Part shown: positions 1-8,586 of the stretch, one piece after another
Position numbering within the stretch: the stretch's first letter is position 1
How the letters are laid out: every line of letters starts with the position of its first letter
The notes under the pieces: generated by a model
The model's database searches: none
Seen by the model: only the letters and a program-made list of their open reading frames with translations
Told to the model about the DNA's origin: nothing
Translations under genes and position numbers: made by a program
NCBI RefSeq assembly: GCF_015732155.1
Contig: NZ_WIQK01000001.1
Location: 2,242,001-2,306,000, forward strand
Source of the DNA: Pectinatus sottacetonis
Lineage (GTDB): Bacteria; Bacillota; Negativicutes; Selenomonadales; Selenomonadaceae
Reading direction: 5' to 3'
DNA length: 64,000 nt

Positions 1-277
1 GGTAGTCCTCGTGACGCACGATATTCAACTTGGGATGGGTAGTATTCAGCCATTTTGGCAAATGTCCCCAGGTAATGAAATGAATTTTATTGACCCATGG
101 GGCAAATTTTTCTACACCGCGAAACCAATATTGTAAGTTATCCCAGTCGCGATAACGGCTTATGCGCTTGTCACCATTTACATTGGGGTCATACTTGGCT
201 TTTTCCCTTAACCAGGCCGGGTCACTACCATCTACCCAGCAGACTGTAAAATCTATTGGCTGATTATTTTTTTGCAT
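1..277 (-). CDS. Stealth-family sugar-phosphate transferase, N-terminal part only
   Basis: Only the first 92 codons lie in the window; the gene runs off the left edge. Near residue 10 it reads CWVDGSDPAW, matching the CR1 motif (WVDGSDP) of Stealth proteins. Around residues 40-75 it has RDWDNLQYW and APWVNKIHFITWG, matching the CR2 region. Stealth proteins transfer hexose-1-phosphate units when making capsule or other surface polysaccharide. The ATG at 277 has an AAAGG ribosome site and lies 13 bases after the acyltransferase gene, so it is probably the last visible gene of the LPS operon. The family call is firm; the polymer made is unknown. Confidence 0.8.
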   Translation of the reverse strand, partial: MQKNNQPIDFTVCWVDGSDPAWLREKAKYDPNVNGDKRISRYRDWDNLQYWFRGVEKFAPWVNKIHFITWGHLPKWLNTTHPKLNIVRHEDY

Positions 278-290
278 TTTATCTGCCTTT

Positions 291-1184
291 CTAAGTATAT
301 GTTTTAGTAGCACGATGATTTTCTACTGATTTCCAGCGATCATGCAGCCAGAACCATTCGTTAGGGTATTTTTTTATGTGTTCTTCAATTTTTTGTGTCA
401 GTAGTATAGTAGTTTTTCGGATATCAGCGTGTTTATTGCTGGTTTTTTCTACAAATACAGCTTTGTCAATGTTGATATTATGGGTTCTTCCGGGACCTTT
501 GGAAATAAAAATAGGAATAATGGGGGCTTGAGTGCGGCGGGCAATTGTGGCAGCACCGTGGGCACAGGAAGCATCACGGCCTAAAAATGGAATTACTATA
601 CCATCATCAGCAGCATCCTGATCCATTATAAGACCAATAAGATATCCCTTGGCAATCATTTTGAACATACCACGAACATTATATTTATACATTATATACA
701 TGCCAACCATAGCCCGATATTCATTTATAAATTTATCAGCACCTTGATTGGATTGTTCTTGCGATACGCCGACTAATTTGTATCCATGCTGGGAAAGGGC
801 GCCTCCCAGAAGTTCCCAGTTATCGCTGTGCGCTGTGGCGATTATCCCACCGCGTCCTAAACTTAATGCGGCATCAAGATTTTTTATTCCGGAAAAATTT
901 ATATATTTATCCATGTTATTGCGCATAATAGGGAAACGCAGGACTTCTATAATCATTGGGCCGAAACGTGTCCAGCTGTTTTTTACAATTCTTGAGGCCG
1001 GCCCGGCTGATATATTTAAAGCTTGCTCAGCATTGCTTATGGCCATCTTTTTCCTTTTTGGCGGAACAAATAGCCAAGTAATATATCCAATAAGATCACC
1101 AATAAAATAGGCGGCACTTTCTGGAAGCAGACAAAATAATCTGCTTAATATTTTTAAAATATAGTAAAGGGGAATGATAGACAC
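291..1184 (-). CDS. lpxL: Lipid A acyltransferase, LpxL/HtrB family
   Basis: A 297-residue protein of the usual size for Kdo2-lipid A late acyltransferases, inner-membrane enzymes that add secondary acyl chains to lipid A. The family HX4(D/E) catalytic motif is visible as HSDNWE near residue 118, and a hydrophobic anchor covers about residues 5-40. It follows the heptosyltransferase and precedes the Stealth gene on the same strand. The start is a GTG. An in-frame stop two codons upstream rules out a longer protein, and the AGAAGG ribosome site sits unusually tight against the GTG, so a slightly later non-ATG start is possible. LpxL and LpxM cannot be told apart by eye. Confidence 0.85.
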   Translation of the reverse strand: MSIIPLYYILKILSRLFCLLPESAAYFIGDLIGYITWLFVPPKRKKMAISNAEQALNISAGPASRIVKNSWTRFGPMIIEVLRFPIMRNNMDKYINFSGIKNLDAALSLGRGGIIATAHSDNWELLGGALSQHGYKLVGVSQEQSNQGADKFINEYRAMVGMYIMYKYNVRGMFKMIAKGYLIGLIMDQDAADDGIVIPFLGRDASCAHGAATIARRTQAPIIPIFISKGPGRTHNINIDKAVFVEKTSNKHADIRKTTILLTQKIEEHIKKYPNEWFWLHDRWKSVENHRATKTYT

Positions 1185-1203
1185 CTTCTAACTAGTTGAA
1201 TAA

Positions 1204-2226
1204 TTAGGAAAAAATTATACGTAATTTATCTGCTACCTGTTGAGGTTTTATCGCGGCAAGACAATCACGATGAAACCGGCATTTTCGTTTCCAGCAGTGT
1301 TTGCAGTCATAGCTTACTTCGATGGTATTATGTTTTTGATTATAAGGACCGTTACGGACAGCATCAGTTGGTCCCATGACCATTACGGCAGGAATGTTGA
1401 GCGCTGCTGCCATATGCATACTACCGGTGTCACCGCCAATTACAGCTGCGGCATTTTTTATGATATAGGCTAATTCTTTTAGTGTTGTGTTATTGACTAA
1501 ATTTATGCATTTCACGGAAGTGCCGGCCAATATTTCAGCGGAGATTTTTTTGTCAGTTTTACCGGCACCAGCTAAAAGTACCGTTAGATTTTGTGTTTTA
1601 CACCAGTCTGCCAGCCAGGAAAAATAGCGGGCCGGCCACCTTTTATTGGGCCAGTTAGCCCCAACGATAAAAACAACATAAGGTGCAGTTATACTGATGT
1701 TATTTGTTTTTAACAAAGCCGTTGCATCGGTGATATTTTCGTCAGTTATTCCCAGTGGAAATGATATATTTTCTGTATTGCAGCCTAAAAACCTGACTAC
1801 ATCAAGGTAACGTTCTACAATATGCCCGTTATAGTATTCTCCTTTGATGGGCTTGCTTATAAAACCGCTGCCCTCACGCATATTTACATAGCCTAACTTT
1901 ATATCAGCATGACTTAAATAGGCAATCAAAGCAGATTTTAATAATCCCTGCAAATCTAAACAGATATCATAATGTTTTTGCTGGAGTTTATGTGAAAAAG
2001 GTTTTATATAGTTTATAAAACCCCAAAAGGAATTTAATTTTTTCCGGTCAAATAAAATTATATCATCAATTGCCGGACAATCTTTGACGATATCTGCAGC
2101 CACTGGTGATACTACCCAAGTTATATGGGCATCAGGCCAGGTGTTTTTTATGGCCGATGCCGTTGGCAATGCATGAATGACATCGCCAATAGCACTTAAT
2201 TTTATAATAAGTATATTTTTTGTCAT
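1204..2226 (-). CDS. ADP-heptose:LPS heptosyltransferase, GT family 9
   Basis: A 340-residue GT9 protein. The N-terminus ILIIKLSAIGDVIHALP is the classic family start. The C-terminal half carries ANWPNKRWP and the nucleotide-sugar binding segment GGDTGSMHMAAA followed by VMGPTD. These enzymes add heptose from ADP-heptose to the LPS inner core on the cytoplasmic face of the inner membrane. The two genes just upstream make the ADP-heptose donor, which fits. It lies 9 bases downstream of the adenylyltransferase gene. Whether it is WaaC-, WaaF- or WaaQ-like cannot be decided by eye. Confidence 0.88.
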   Translation of the reverse strand: MTKNILIIKLSAIGDVIHALPTASAIKNTWPDAHITWVVSPVAADIVKDCPAIDDIILFDRKKLNSFWGFINYIKPFSHKLQQKHYDICLDLQGLLKSALIAYLSHADIKLGYVNMREGSGFISKPIKGEYYNGHIVERYLDVVRFLGCNTENISFPLGITDENITDATALLKTNNISITAPYVVFIVGANWPNKRWPARYFSWLADWCKTQNLTVLLAGAGKTDKKISAEILAGTSVKCINLVNNTTLKELAYIIKNAAAVIGGDTGSMHMAAALNIPAVMVMGPTDAVRNGPYNQKHNTIEVSYDCKHCWKRKCRFHRDCLAAIKPQQVADKLRIIFS

Positions 2227-2235
2227 TTTATCATT

Positions 2236-2703
2236 TCAGTATATATTTTTTATTTTGTTTATTATGCTGGTTGTTGAACATCCTTCAACCATATTGATAA
2301 ATTCAGCACGACCGCCGTAGGATTGCAGAATATGGGCTTCTGGGAGCGTGGACAGTGTATAGTCACCGCCTTTTACATAGACAGCCGGTTTTATTTTTTC
2401 CACCAGATCTTCGGCGGTTGTTTCATTGAAAAGAACGACATAGTCAACAAATTTCAGGGAATCTATTACTAAAGCTCGGTTCTCTTCTCCTACTATAGGA
2501 CGATTTTTGCTTTTCCATCTTTTTACGGAAGCATCTGTATTAAGACCTACGATCAGGCAATCACCAAATGAGGCAGCTTTTTTTAAGTATGTTATGTGGC
2601 CGGCATGTATTATATCAAAGCAGCCATTGGTCAAAACAATTTTCTGGCCGGAATGTCTTAATATGTCACAAAATGCGGCAATGTCAGTGTTTTTTATAAT
2701 CAT
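2236..2703 (-). CDS. rfaE2: Heptose-1-phosphate adenylyltransferase (RfaE domain II)
   Basis: A 155-residue nucleotidyltransferase with the HxGH signature in GCFDIIHAGHITYL near residues 27-40 and the C-terminal STTSIINKI motif typical of RfaE/HldE domain II. It transfers AMP from ATP to D-glycero-beta-D-manno-heptose 1-phosphate, the last activation step before epimerisation to ADP-L-heptose. In E. coli this domain is fused to the kinase in HldE; here the two are separate adjacent genes, five bases apart. Its length equals the single domain, so it is a natural split form and not a fragment. Confidence 0.92.
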   Translation of the reverse strand: MIIKNTDIAAFCDILRHSGQKIVLTNGCFDIIHAGHITYLKKAASFGDCLIVGLNTDASVKRWKSKNRPIVGEENRALVIDSLKFVDYVVLFNETTAEDLVEKIKPAVYVKGGDYTLSTLPEAHILQSYGGRAEFINMVEGCSTTSIINKIKNIY

Positions 2704-2707
2704 AATC

Positions 2708-3712
2708 TCACTTTTCCAAAATACTTATGAGTTCCTGTTTGGATACAGTAGCTGTTCCCATTTTCCTTACGGCTATTCCGGCGGCATAATTAGATAATCT
2801 TGCTGCAGCGGTTGATTCTGCCCCGGCAGCTATGGCTGTTATAAATGCAGCGACGCAGGTATCACCTGCCCCTGAAACATCATATACTTCGCTTTTATCC
2901 GAAACAGGAATAGTGTTGATACTGCCGTCATTTTCAAATAGAACCATGCCTTTTTCCCCGCAGGTCACCAAAATACCCTTTGCAGACATTTGATTCAGCA
3001 GTAGTTTACCAGCTTGATGTAAATCTGTGTCATTTTTTATTGTCATTCCGACGGCAGCAGCCAGTTCGGCGTCATTCTGTTTAACATAAGTAACACCTTT
3101 AAAGTCGTGGATGGAATAACGCGAGTCAACTATACAGGGAATGCCGGTCTGGCGGGAATAATCAATGATAAGACTGCGTATTGCTGGTGTGATAGTTCCA
3201 CTGCCATAATCACTGAGGACAACAGCACTACATTGGGGGAGAAGAATTTCCAGACTGGTCAAGAGTTTTTTTTCATCGGAACTATTGACAGGGGTGCGAT
3301 TATCATGGTCAATGCGAACAACCTGTTGGCTCACTGTAGCCCGTCCTCCGGCAATAATGCGTGTTTTGGTAATTGTTGTACGATCATTTGAAGTTATTAA
3401 ACCGTTAATATCAACTTTATTCTTGCTTAATATGTTTTTTAAGCCGTTGGCCGCATTATCATTGCCCAATAAACCTACAGCTGTTACTTTGCCGCCGATA
3501 GTTGCCACGTTGTTTACTACATTGGCGGCACCGCCGGCGACTGTTTTTTCACCGGACTGCTGGAGAACGAGTACAGGTGCTTCCCGAGAAATGCGTTCGA
3601 TTATTCCTTGAAGATATATATCAGCGACCATATCACCTACTACCAAGATATGCTGTTGCTGAAAATTCTTTATGATATTTAGTAAGTCATTATTATTTGT
3701 CATTGTTATCAC
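2708..3712 (-). CDS. rfaE1: Heptose-7-phosphate kinase (RfaE domain I), PfkB family
   Basis: A 334-residue PfkB-type sugar kinase. It has the N-terminal ILVVGDMVADIYL and GGAANVVNNVA segments of RfaE domain I, and the C-terminal GAGDTCVAAF motif carrying the catalytic Asp near residue 283. It phosphorylates heptose-7-phosphate at C1 in ADP-heptose synthesis. The GTG at 3712 overlaps the TGA of the LptD-like gene in GTGA, which suggests translational coupling; an ATG three codons later (3703) is an alternative start. Together with the next gene it replaces the fused HldE of enterobacteria. Confidence 0.92.
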   Translation of the reverse strand: MITMTNNNDLLNIIKNFQQQHILVVGDMVADIYLQGIIERISREAPVLVLQQSGEKTVAGGAANVVNNVATIGGKVTAVGLLGNDNAANGLKNILSKNKVDINGLITSNDRTTITKTRIIAGGRATVSQQVVRIDHDNRTPVNSSDEKKLLTSLEILLPQCSAVVLSDYGSGTITPAIRSLIIDYSRQTGIPCIVDSRYSIHDFKGVTYVKQNDAELAAAVGMTIKNDTDLHQAGKLLLNQMSAKGILVTCGEKGMVLFENDGSINTIPVSDKSEVYDVSGAGDTCVAAFITAIAAGAESTAAARLSNYAAGIAVRKMGTATVSKQELISILEK

Positions 3713-5223
3713 CAGTGAACGAGATTAAATTTTACATGCCAGGATCTTCTTTTTTCCCGATACTGCAGAACCATATTCAGACAATGAAAGTTATGATACC
3801 AATAATAATCGCGGTCCATAGTTTTCATTCCATCACCAGCGTTGAATTCATTGGCAACGACAACACGATCCTTAGGTGTTAATTCATAGCTGAACCCGGC
3901 CGTTATTTTTTTGGAATAATTATCATAGCCATAGTCAAATAAAGAGTTTTGCGTTGTAGAATGGGAATAATGATAAGCTGTATAGGCAATAAACTTGGAA
4001 CTTATATCAGCCATCACGGTGGTATCGTAATAAAAATTATTTGTTTTGCTGTTATCATATGATTCGTGTATCCATGTATAGCCAACATCAGGATATAATT
4101 TTAATTTATCACTAAGCAGGATTGGAGTATGGGCTACACTTACGGTAGTACCGCTGTGCCAGCTGGATTTAATATCATCGTCCCATTTGCCGTATTCAGT
4201 AGAAAGACCAAGAGTAAAAGGACTTTTGGCAATAGGTGTATTGTAATTAAAAATCACAGTAGGTTCTTTTTTTATCCAATTGTTATTGCTATCTTCATAA
4301 TAACCATCTTCCAGCCGGACAGACGCTTTTCCATTATACCATTTTATACCATAGACATTGCGTAGGTCATGCTTGGTATAATAATTAAAGTCAATATATG
4401 TTTTTATTTTATTGTTTATATCTTTATCATAATAATATTGTACATGAAGACCGTCATCGCTATTATAGGTAAGGTGTATAGGAATAGAACTATCTTCGTG
4501 AGTAGCATTTTTACCTATTTTAGCAATATAGCGGCTTTTTTTATAAATTACCTGGTTTTTTATCCAGAATTTTGCGTTGTAAGCAATCATATGATCATCA
4601 GGCCATATTTCTATTTTATCAGCTGACATACGATAGTCAGGTGTTTTAGCCGGACAGCGGGTTATAGATCCATTATATATAATCATTTCCTCCGGGTAAA
4701 ATTCAATTTTTTTGCCCCAAATGAATTTGTTGTTTATAGACCCCTTTATATTTTCCATTTTGCCTTTTTTAGTATTGTAGTTATATCGGGTATCGTAGCC
4801 ATCTAAAACTACCGCTGGAGTATATTGCAGCATATGAGCTTTATCCTTTATGTCGACTTCGCCACTTTTGGCATTGCCATTCATGGCATCCGTTGTCATA
4901 CGGGAATATTTATGGGTTATTTTTACGTTTCCCTTAGCGTATACTGCTCCCGTTAGACTGTTATAGGAAATATCTTTTCCCTCAAAAATTATGGGAGCTG
5001 GTTTACTGGAATCAAGAGGCCGGATAAATTTTTCATTATCGACCTCATTGTGCAGATCAATCAGTTCTTTATTAATGGTATGGTGCAATTCATAGTCCTT
5101 CTGGTCCTGTATGTAATTCAAAAGATTTACGTCTGTGCTGTCTGCTGCTGCTTTAGATGGATTTATATTTAAAGCAGTAGCTAAGGCAGCCAATGTTGAT
5201 AAAAAATACATTTTTTTGTACAT
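3709..5223 (-). CDS. lptD: LptD-like LPS-assembly outer-membrane protein, short form
   Basis: A 504-residue exported protein. Residues 1-27 form a signal peptide ending in an Ala-rich site (PSKAAAD). Residues 75-190 resemble the OstA/LptA-type beta-jellyroll (FEGKDISYNSLTGAVYAKGN). The rest is rich in alternating aromatic and polar residues, as expected for a beta-barrel. LptD inserts LPS into the outer leaflet. It is much shorter than the roughly 780 residues of E. coli LptD, and no obvious paired cysteines are seen. It heads the LPS operon and overlaps the kinase gene by four bases. An LptA-like role is less likely because of the long barrel-like C-terminus. Confidence 0.72.
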   Translation of the reverse strand: MYKKMYFLSTLAALATALNINPSKAAADSTDVNLLNYIQDQKDYELHHTINKELIDLHNEVDNEKFIRPLDSSKPAPIIFEGKDISYNSLTGAVYAKGNVKITHKYSRMTTDAMNGNAKSGEVDIKDKAHMLQYTPAVVLDGYDTRYNYNTKKGKMENIKGSINNKFIWGKKIEFYPEEMIIYNGSITRCPAKTPDYRMSADKIEIWPDDHMIAYNAKFWIKNQVIYKKSRYIAKIGKNATHEDSSIPIHLTYNSDDGLHVQYYYDKDINNKIKTYIDFNYYTKHDLRNVYGIKWYNGKASVRLEDGYYEDSNNNWIKKEPTVIFNYNTPIAKSPFTLGLSTEYGKWDDDIKSSWHSGTTVSVAHTPILLSDKLKLYPDVGYTWIHESYDNSKTNNFYYDTTVMADISSKFIAYTAYHYSHSTTQNSLFDYGYDNYSKKITAGFSYELTPKDRVVVANEFNAGDGMKTMDRDYYWYHNFHCLNMVLQYREKRRSWHVKFNLVHW

Positions 5224-5566
5224 ATATTAAGTTTCTCCTAAAATAAATATCAACCGGATATAATTTGTTAAAGAATGGATGAATAATATTTTATAACTAT
5301 TATATTTAGTTTCTGTATTCTTAAGTATAGCAAAAATCATTTAATATTTACAGCAGATATATAATAAATTTCTTCCTTGGGGAGAACTAATAATATTATT
5401 TTAGTGTAAAGTGCAAAGTTAGCTATAGTTTATAATATTAATAAACTTCATCATAAATACAATCCGGACATCTTGGTAAGTATTTTTTTTCATTAAAATA
5501 GCAGACAGCATAAAAAAATAAATAACAAGAAATTTTAGTGGGTTTGTGACCGCTTAATTAGCATAA
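5224..5566. other. Non-coding stretch between the LysR gene and the LPS operon
   Basis: 343 very AT-rich bases without a convincing gene. It must hold the promoter of the leftward LPS operon and the 3' end of the leftward LysR transcript. AGGAGA, about 11 bases before the lptD-like start, is the ribosome site. On the minus strand a TATACT near 5330 could be a -10 box, but no good -35 is seen. No clear terminator hairpin was found. Confidence 0.5.
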
Positions 5567-6454
5567 TCAGCTATGTAAACTGACCACCTTAAAATATTTT
5601 TCCACAGCGGTAATATATTTATGCAGTTCTCTTGATATATATTTATCTTTATGGTATATCACTCTGAATTCCCGCGACAAAACTTTATCCTTGATAGGAA
5701 TTTGTACTATGTTTGGTGTATGTAACAGCAGTGATTTAGAAACAATTGACACACCTTGTCCTGAAGCAACAATATTGATAATTGAATCAGAGCTATGACA
5801 AACCCATTTCTGTACAATATGAATACCACGCTTTTCAGTTAAGGAAAGTAAAAAAGCCCTGGTACCAGAACCTTCTTCTCGCATTACACAATCCATATCA
5901 GTCAATTCCGCCAATTTCACTGATTTTTTTTGTGCAAAAGGATGTTTTTTACCACAAATCAGCACCATTTCATCCTGATAAATTTCTTTTTTTATTACAT
6001 CTTTTGCATTAACATTGCCTTCTATTATCGCAATATCAAGTTCTCCATCGGAAATTTTCTGGATAATGTTTTGTGAATTATCGATATAAACTCGTATTTT
6101 TACATTATTATTGTCATGTTCATACTGATTTATCATATTAGCTAAAAAAAAGCTGCCTACAGTTAGTGATGCTCCCACATGTATCGTCATTTGTTCGGAA
6201 GCATGTCGCATGTAATGTTCCATTTCTTCGAAATTAGCCATTATATGCTTGGCATATTGTAAAAATTCCCGGCCGGTTTCAGTTATATACAATTTACGTG
6301 AAAGCCTGTCGAACAGCTTTATATGATAGTCAGTTTCAATTTGTGAGATAACATGACTAACCGTTGGCTGGGAAATATACAGTTTTTTAGCAGCTAGGCC
6401 CATTTTTCCCAATTGAGCCACTGCAATAAAAATTTCTAAATCTCTAATCGTCAT
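5567..6454 (-). CDS. LysR-type transcriptional regulator, probable asr operon regulator
   Basis: A 295-residue LysR-family protein. It has an N-terminal winged helix-turn-helix (residues 1-60, with LAAKKLYISQPTVSHVISQIE) and an effector-binding domain from about residue 90 (VGASLTVGSFFLANMI; GQGVSIVSKSLL). It is transcribed divergently from asrABC, the usual arrangement for a LysR regulator and its target, so control by sulfite or sulfur status is inferred. The CbbR/CysL-like subgroup is suggested by the sequence pattern. A T-N11-A palindrome lies in the shared upstream region. The effector cannot be read from the sequence. Confidence 0.9.
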   Translation of the reverse strand: MTIRDLEIFIAVAQLGKMGLAAKKLYISQPTVSHVISQIETDYHIKLFDRLSRKLYITETGREFLQYAKHIMANFEEMEHYMRHASEQMTIHVGASLTVGSFFLANMINQYEHDNNNVKIRVYIDNSQNIIQKISDGELDIAIIEGNVNAKDVIKKEIYQDEMVLICGKKHPFAQKKSVKLAELTDMDCVMREEGSGTRAFLLSLTEKRGIHIVQKWVCHSSDSIINIVASGQGVSIVSKSLLLHTPNIVQIPIKDKVLSREFRVIYHKDKYISRELHKYITAVEKYFKVVSLHS

Positions 6455-6555
6455 AAGATAACTTATTCCTTTACTAATATATGCAAAAAATACTATATAC
6501 TTATAATTAGTTTAGCATTTTACATCAGTATAAACAAGTTTTATAATATTAACGA

Positions 6556-6568
6556 TATGATTTTCATA
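6556..6568. promoter_or_regulatory. Candidate LysR operator (T-N11-A palindrome)
   Basis: TATGATTTTCATA is a 13-base palindrome with a three-base centre that fits the T-N11-A consensus of LysR regulators. It lies about 100 bases before the LysR gene and 165 before asrA, in the divergent region where such boxes are expected. It could be chance in AT-rich DNA. Confidence 0.45.
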
Positions 6569-6633
6569 ATAATCACTCAGTTTCGATTAATTGCAATCAT
6601 TTTTTTATAATTATATCATTAAAATTTTAGCTG

Positions 6634-6666
6634 ATATTTTCTTTTTTCAATAAAAAGTGAAAATAT
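6634..6666. promoter_or_regulatory. Inverted repeat upstream of asrA
   Basis: ATATTTTC (6634-6641) and GAAAATAT (6659-6666) are perfect complements separated by 17 bases, about 65 bases before the asrA start. This is a possible operator or a 5'-leader hairpin; nothing further can be said. Confidence 0.3.
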
Positions 6667-6732
6667 TAACATATTTTATCTTAAAAATTTCAAATGCACT
6701 ATCAATTATTTGTTAGAAAGGAAGCGCTTAGA

Positions 6733-7782
6733 TTGAAACACGCACAAACTTATCAACTAAATGTTGATGAAATGAATGGATTTTTTGAACAACTCAGTGA
6801 AAAGTATGATATTTATGCACCGGTTCGCATCTCGTGCGGTGGCAGATATGCTAAGGATGACTCCATCATTTATCAGCCGATAAATACTTATCAGGAAATC
6901 GAATTTCATGAACGCTCTACTTATCCATTAAAAGAGGTACTCACTCCAATAACCCAAACGTTATTTTATTTTACTGAAGATGAATTCAAAGAAAGCAAAA
7001 GTCCGCAAAAAGATATTTTGATTTTTGGTCGAGCCTGTGATATCAATTCTATAAAAATACAGGACCAAATATATTTAAAAAATGGTAATATTGAAGATTA
7101 TTTCTATAAAAGAATACGGGACAAAGTAAAATTCATCTTAATGGATTGCCCTGAACAGTTTGAAGGTTGTTTTTGTTGTAGTGTAGGAGCCAATAAAACC
7201 GATATGCAGTCATTAGCTGTCTCTGATAATAATGGCAGTGCTTATGTTCAGGTTTATGACAGTGATTTTGCCAATTATTTTGCCAAATATGCTGCAGTTA
7301 ATCATGAAATACAGCCACCATTAAAAAATGAATTGAAAGTGGATTATCCTGTTATTGATAATCTTGAGTTAGCGAATAAACTTAAAGAACATCCCATGTG
7401 GAAAGAATTTGATGCGCGGTGTATTGGCTGTGGTTCCTGTACCGTATCCTGCAGTACCTGTACCTGCTTTGAAACTACTGATATAGTATATACACAAAAT
7501 GCTCACATTGGGGAACGCCGTCGCACTTGTTCTTCCTGTATGATAGACGGTTTTGATAAAGTTGCCAGCGGACAATCTTTCCGCAAAAAAACATCAGAAA
7601 AATATCGCTATAAAATTCTGCATAAAGTTTATGGTTATAACGCTCGTTTTCACACTGGCCCAATGTGTGTCGGCTGTGGTCGTTGCTCTGCCAGATGCCC
7701 TGAGTTAATAAGTTATCCAGCTACGCTGAATAAGCTTTCTCAAGCAATTAAAGAAATAAAAGGAGGTGTGCAGCATGACTAA
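6733..7782 (+). CDS. asrA: Anaerobic sulfite reductase subunit A
   Basis: AsrA is an iron-sulfur electron-transfer subunit of the cytoplasmic sulfite reductase AsrABC, which reduces sulfite to sulfide. Two 4Fe-4S ferredoxin motifs are visible in the C-terminal part: CIGCGSC followed by further cysteines, and CVGCGRCSARCP. I place the start at TTG 6733 because a good ribosome site (AAAGGAAG) lies 8 bases before it. The in-frame ATG at 6694 has none and would add 13 residues. The resulting 349-residue length is usual for the family. The 3' end overlaps asrB by eight bases. Confidence 0.92.
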   Translation: MKHAQTYQLNVDEMNGFFEQLSEKYDIYAPVRISCGGRYAKDDSIIYQPINTYQEIEFHERSTYPLKEVLTPITQTLFYFTEDEFKESKSPQKDILIFGRACDINSIKIQDQIYLKNGNIEDYFYKRIRDKVKFILMDCPEQFEGCFCCSVGANKTDMQSLAVSDNNGSAYVQVYDSDFANYFAKYAAVNHEIQPPLKNELKVDYPVIDNLELANKLKEHPMWKEFDARCIGCGSCTVSCSTCTCFETTDIVYTQNAHIGERRRTCSSCMIDGFDKVASGQSFRKKTSEKYRYKILHKVYGYNARFHTGPMCVGCGRCSARCPELISYPATLNKLSQAIKEIKGGVQHD

Positions 7783-8575
7783 CAATCCCGTTAAACCAAC
7801 TGCTTGTAAACTTCTTGATATCATGCCGCAAACTCAAACTGAATGGACTTTTCGTGTAAAAAACAATCTGCCAATAAAGCATGGTCAATTTATGCAGCTG
7901 TCTTTGCCAAAAGTTGGTGAAGCACCAATTTCAATCAGCGGTTTTGGTAATGGTTATGTCGATTTTACTATAAGAAAAGTCGGCAAAGTAACTGATGGTT
8001 TATTTTCCCTAAGAAAAGGTGACAATATATTCATTCGTGGCTGTTATGGTAATGGCTGGCCAATAGAACAATTCAAAAATAAAACCGTTGTGATCATTGC
8101 TGGCGGGACAGGTGTTTCTCCAGTAAAAAGTCTTATAAATATGCTATGTGACGATAGCGATTATGCTAAGGAGATTTATCTTATCCTTGGCTTTAAAAAT
8201 TCACATAGTATTTTATTTGCCGATGAATTAAAAAAATGGCAGACAGCATCACATTTTCATGTAATATACACTCTGGATGATGAAGACTATCCTGGTTTCC
8301 AAAAAGGTCTTGTGACTGACTTTATTAAAAAAATTCCCTTTACTGCTTTTGCTGACGAATATGAGTGTATAATTGTCGGACCGCCGATTATGATGAAGTT
8401 TGTCGGAATGGATTTACTTATGAATAAAATTCCAGAAAAGAAAATATGGATGTCCTTTGAACGAAAAATGTCCTGCGGCATAGGTAAATGTGGCCACTGT
8501 CGTATAGATGAAACCTATGTGTGCCTTGATGGACCTGTTTTTAACTATACTGTTGGCAAAAAATTAATTGATTAG
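7775..8575 (+). CDS. asrB: Anaerobic sulfite reductase subunit B
   Basis: A 266-residue flavin-dependent electron-transfer subunit of the ferredoxin-NADP reductase type that passes electrons from NAD(P)H to AsrC. An FAD-binding barrel (HGQFMQLSLP) is followed by a nucleotide-binding segment (VIIAGGTGVSPVKSL, about residues 107-121) and a C-terminal cysteine cluster CGIGKCGHC plus a later Cys, as in 2Fe-2S dihydroorotate dehydrogenase electron-transfer subunits. The start is ATG 7775 because AGGAGG (7761-7766) is spaced correctly for it and overlaps the alternative GTG at 7766. Confidence 0.94.
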   Translation: MTNNPVKPTACKLLDIMPQTQTEWTFRVKNNLPIKHGQFMQLSLPKVGEAPISISGFGNGYVDFTIRKVGKVTDGLFSLRKGDNIFIRGCYGNGWPIEQFKNKTVVIIAGGTGVSPVKSLINMLCDDSDYAKEIYLILGFKNSHSILFADELKKWQTASHFHVIYTLDDEDYPGFQKGLVTDFIKKIPFTAFADEYECIIVGPPIMMKFVGMDLLMNKIPEKKIWMSFERKMSCGIGKCGHCRIDETYVCLDGPVFNYTVGKKLID

Positions 8576-8586
8576 GAGGAATAATT

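Noticed and set aside
7766-7774. GTG at 7766 as the asrB start
   Set aside because: It overlaps the AGGAGG ribosome site, which is spaced for ATG 7775.
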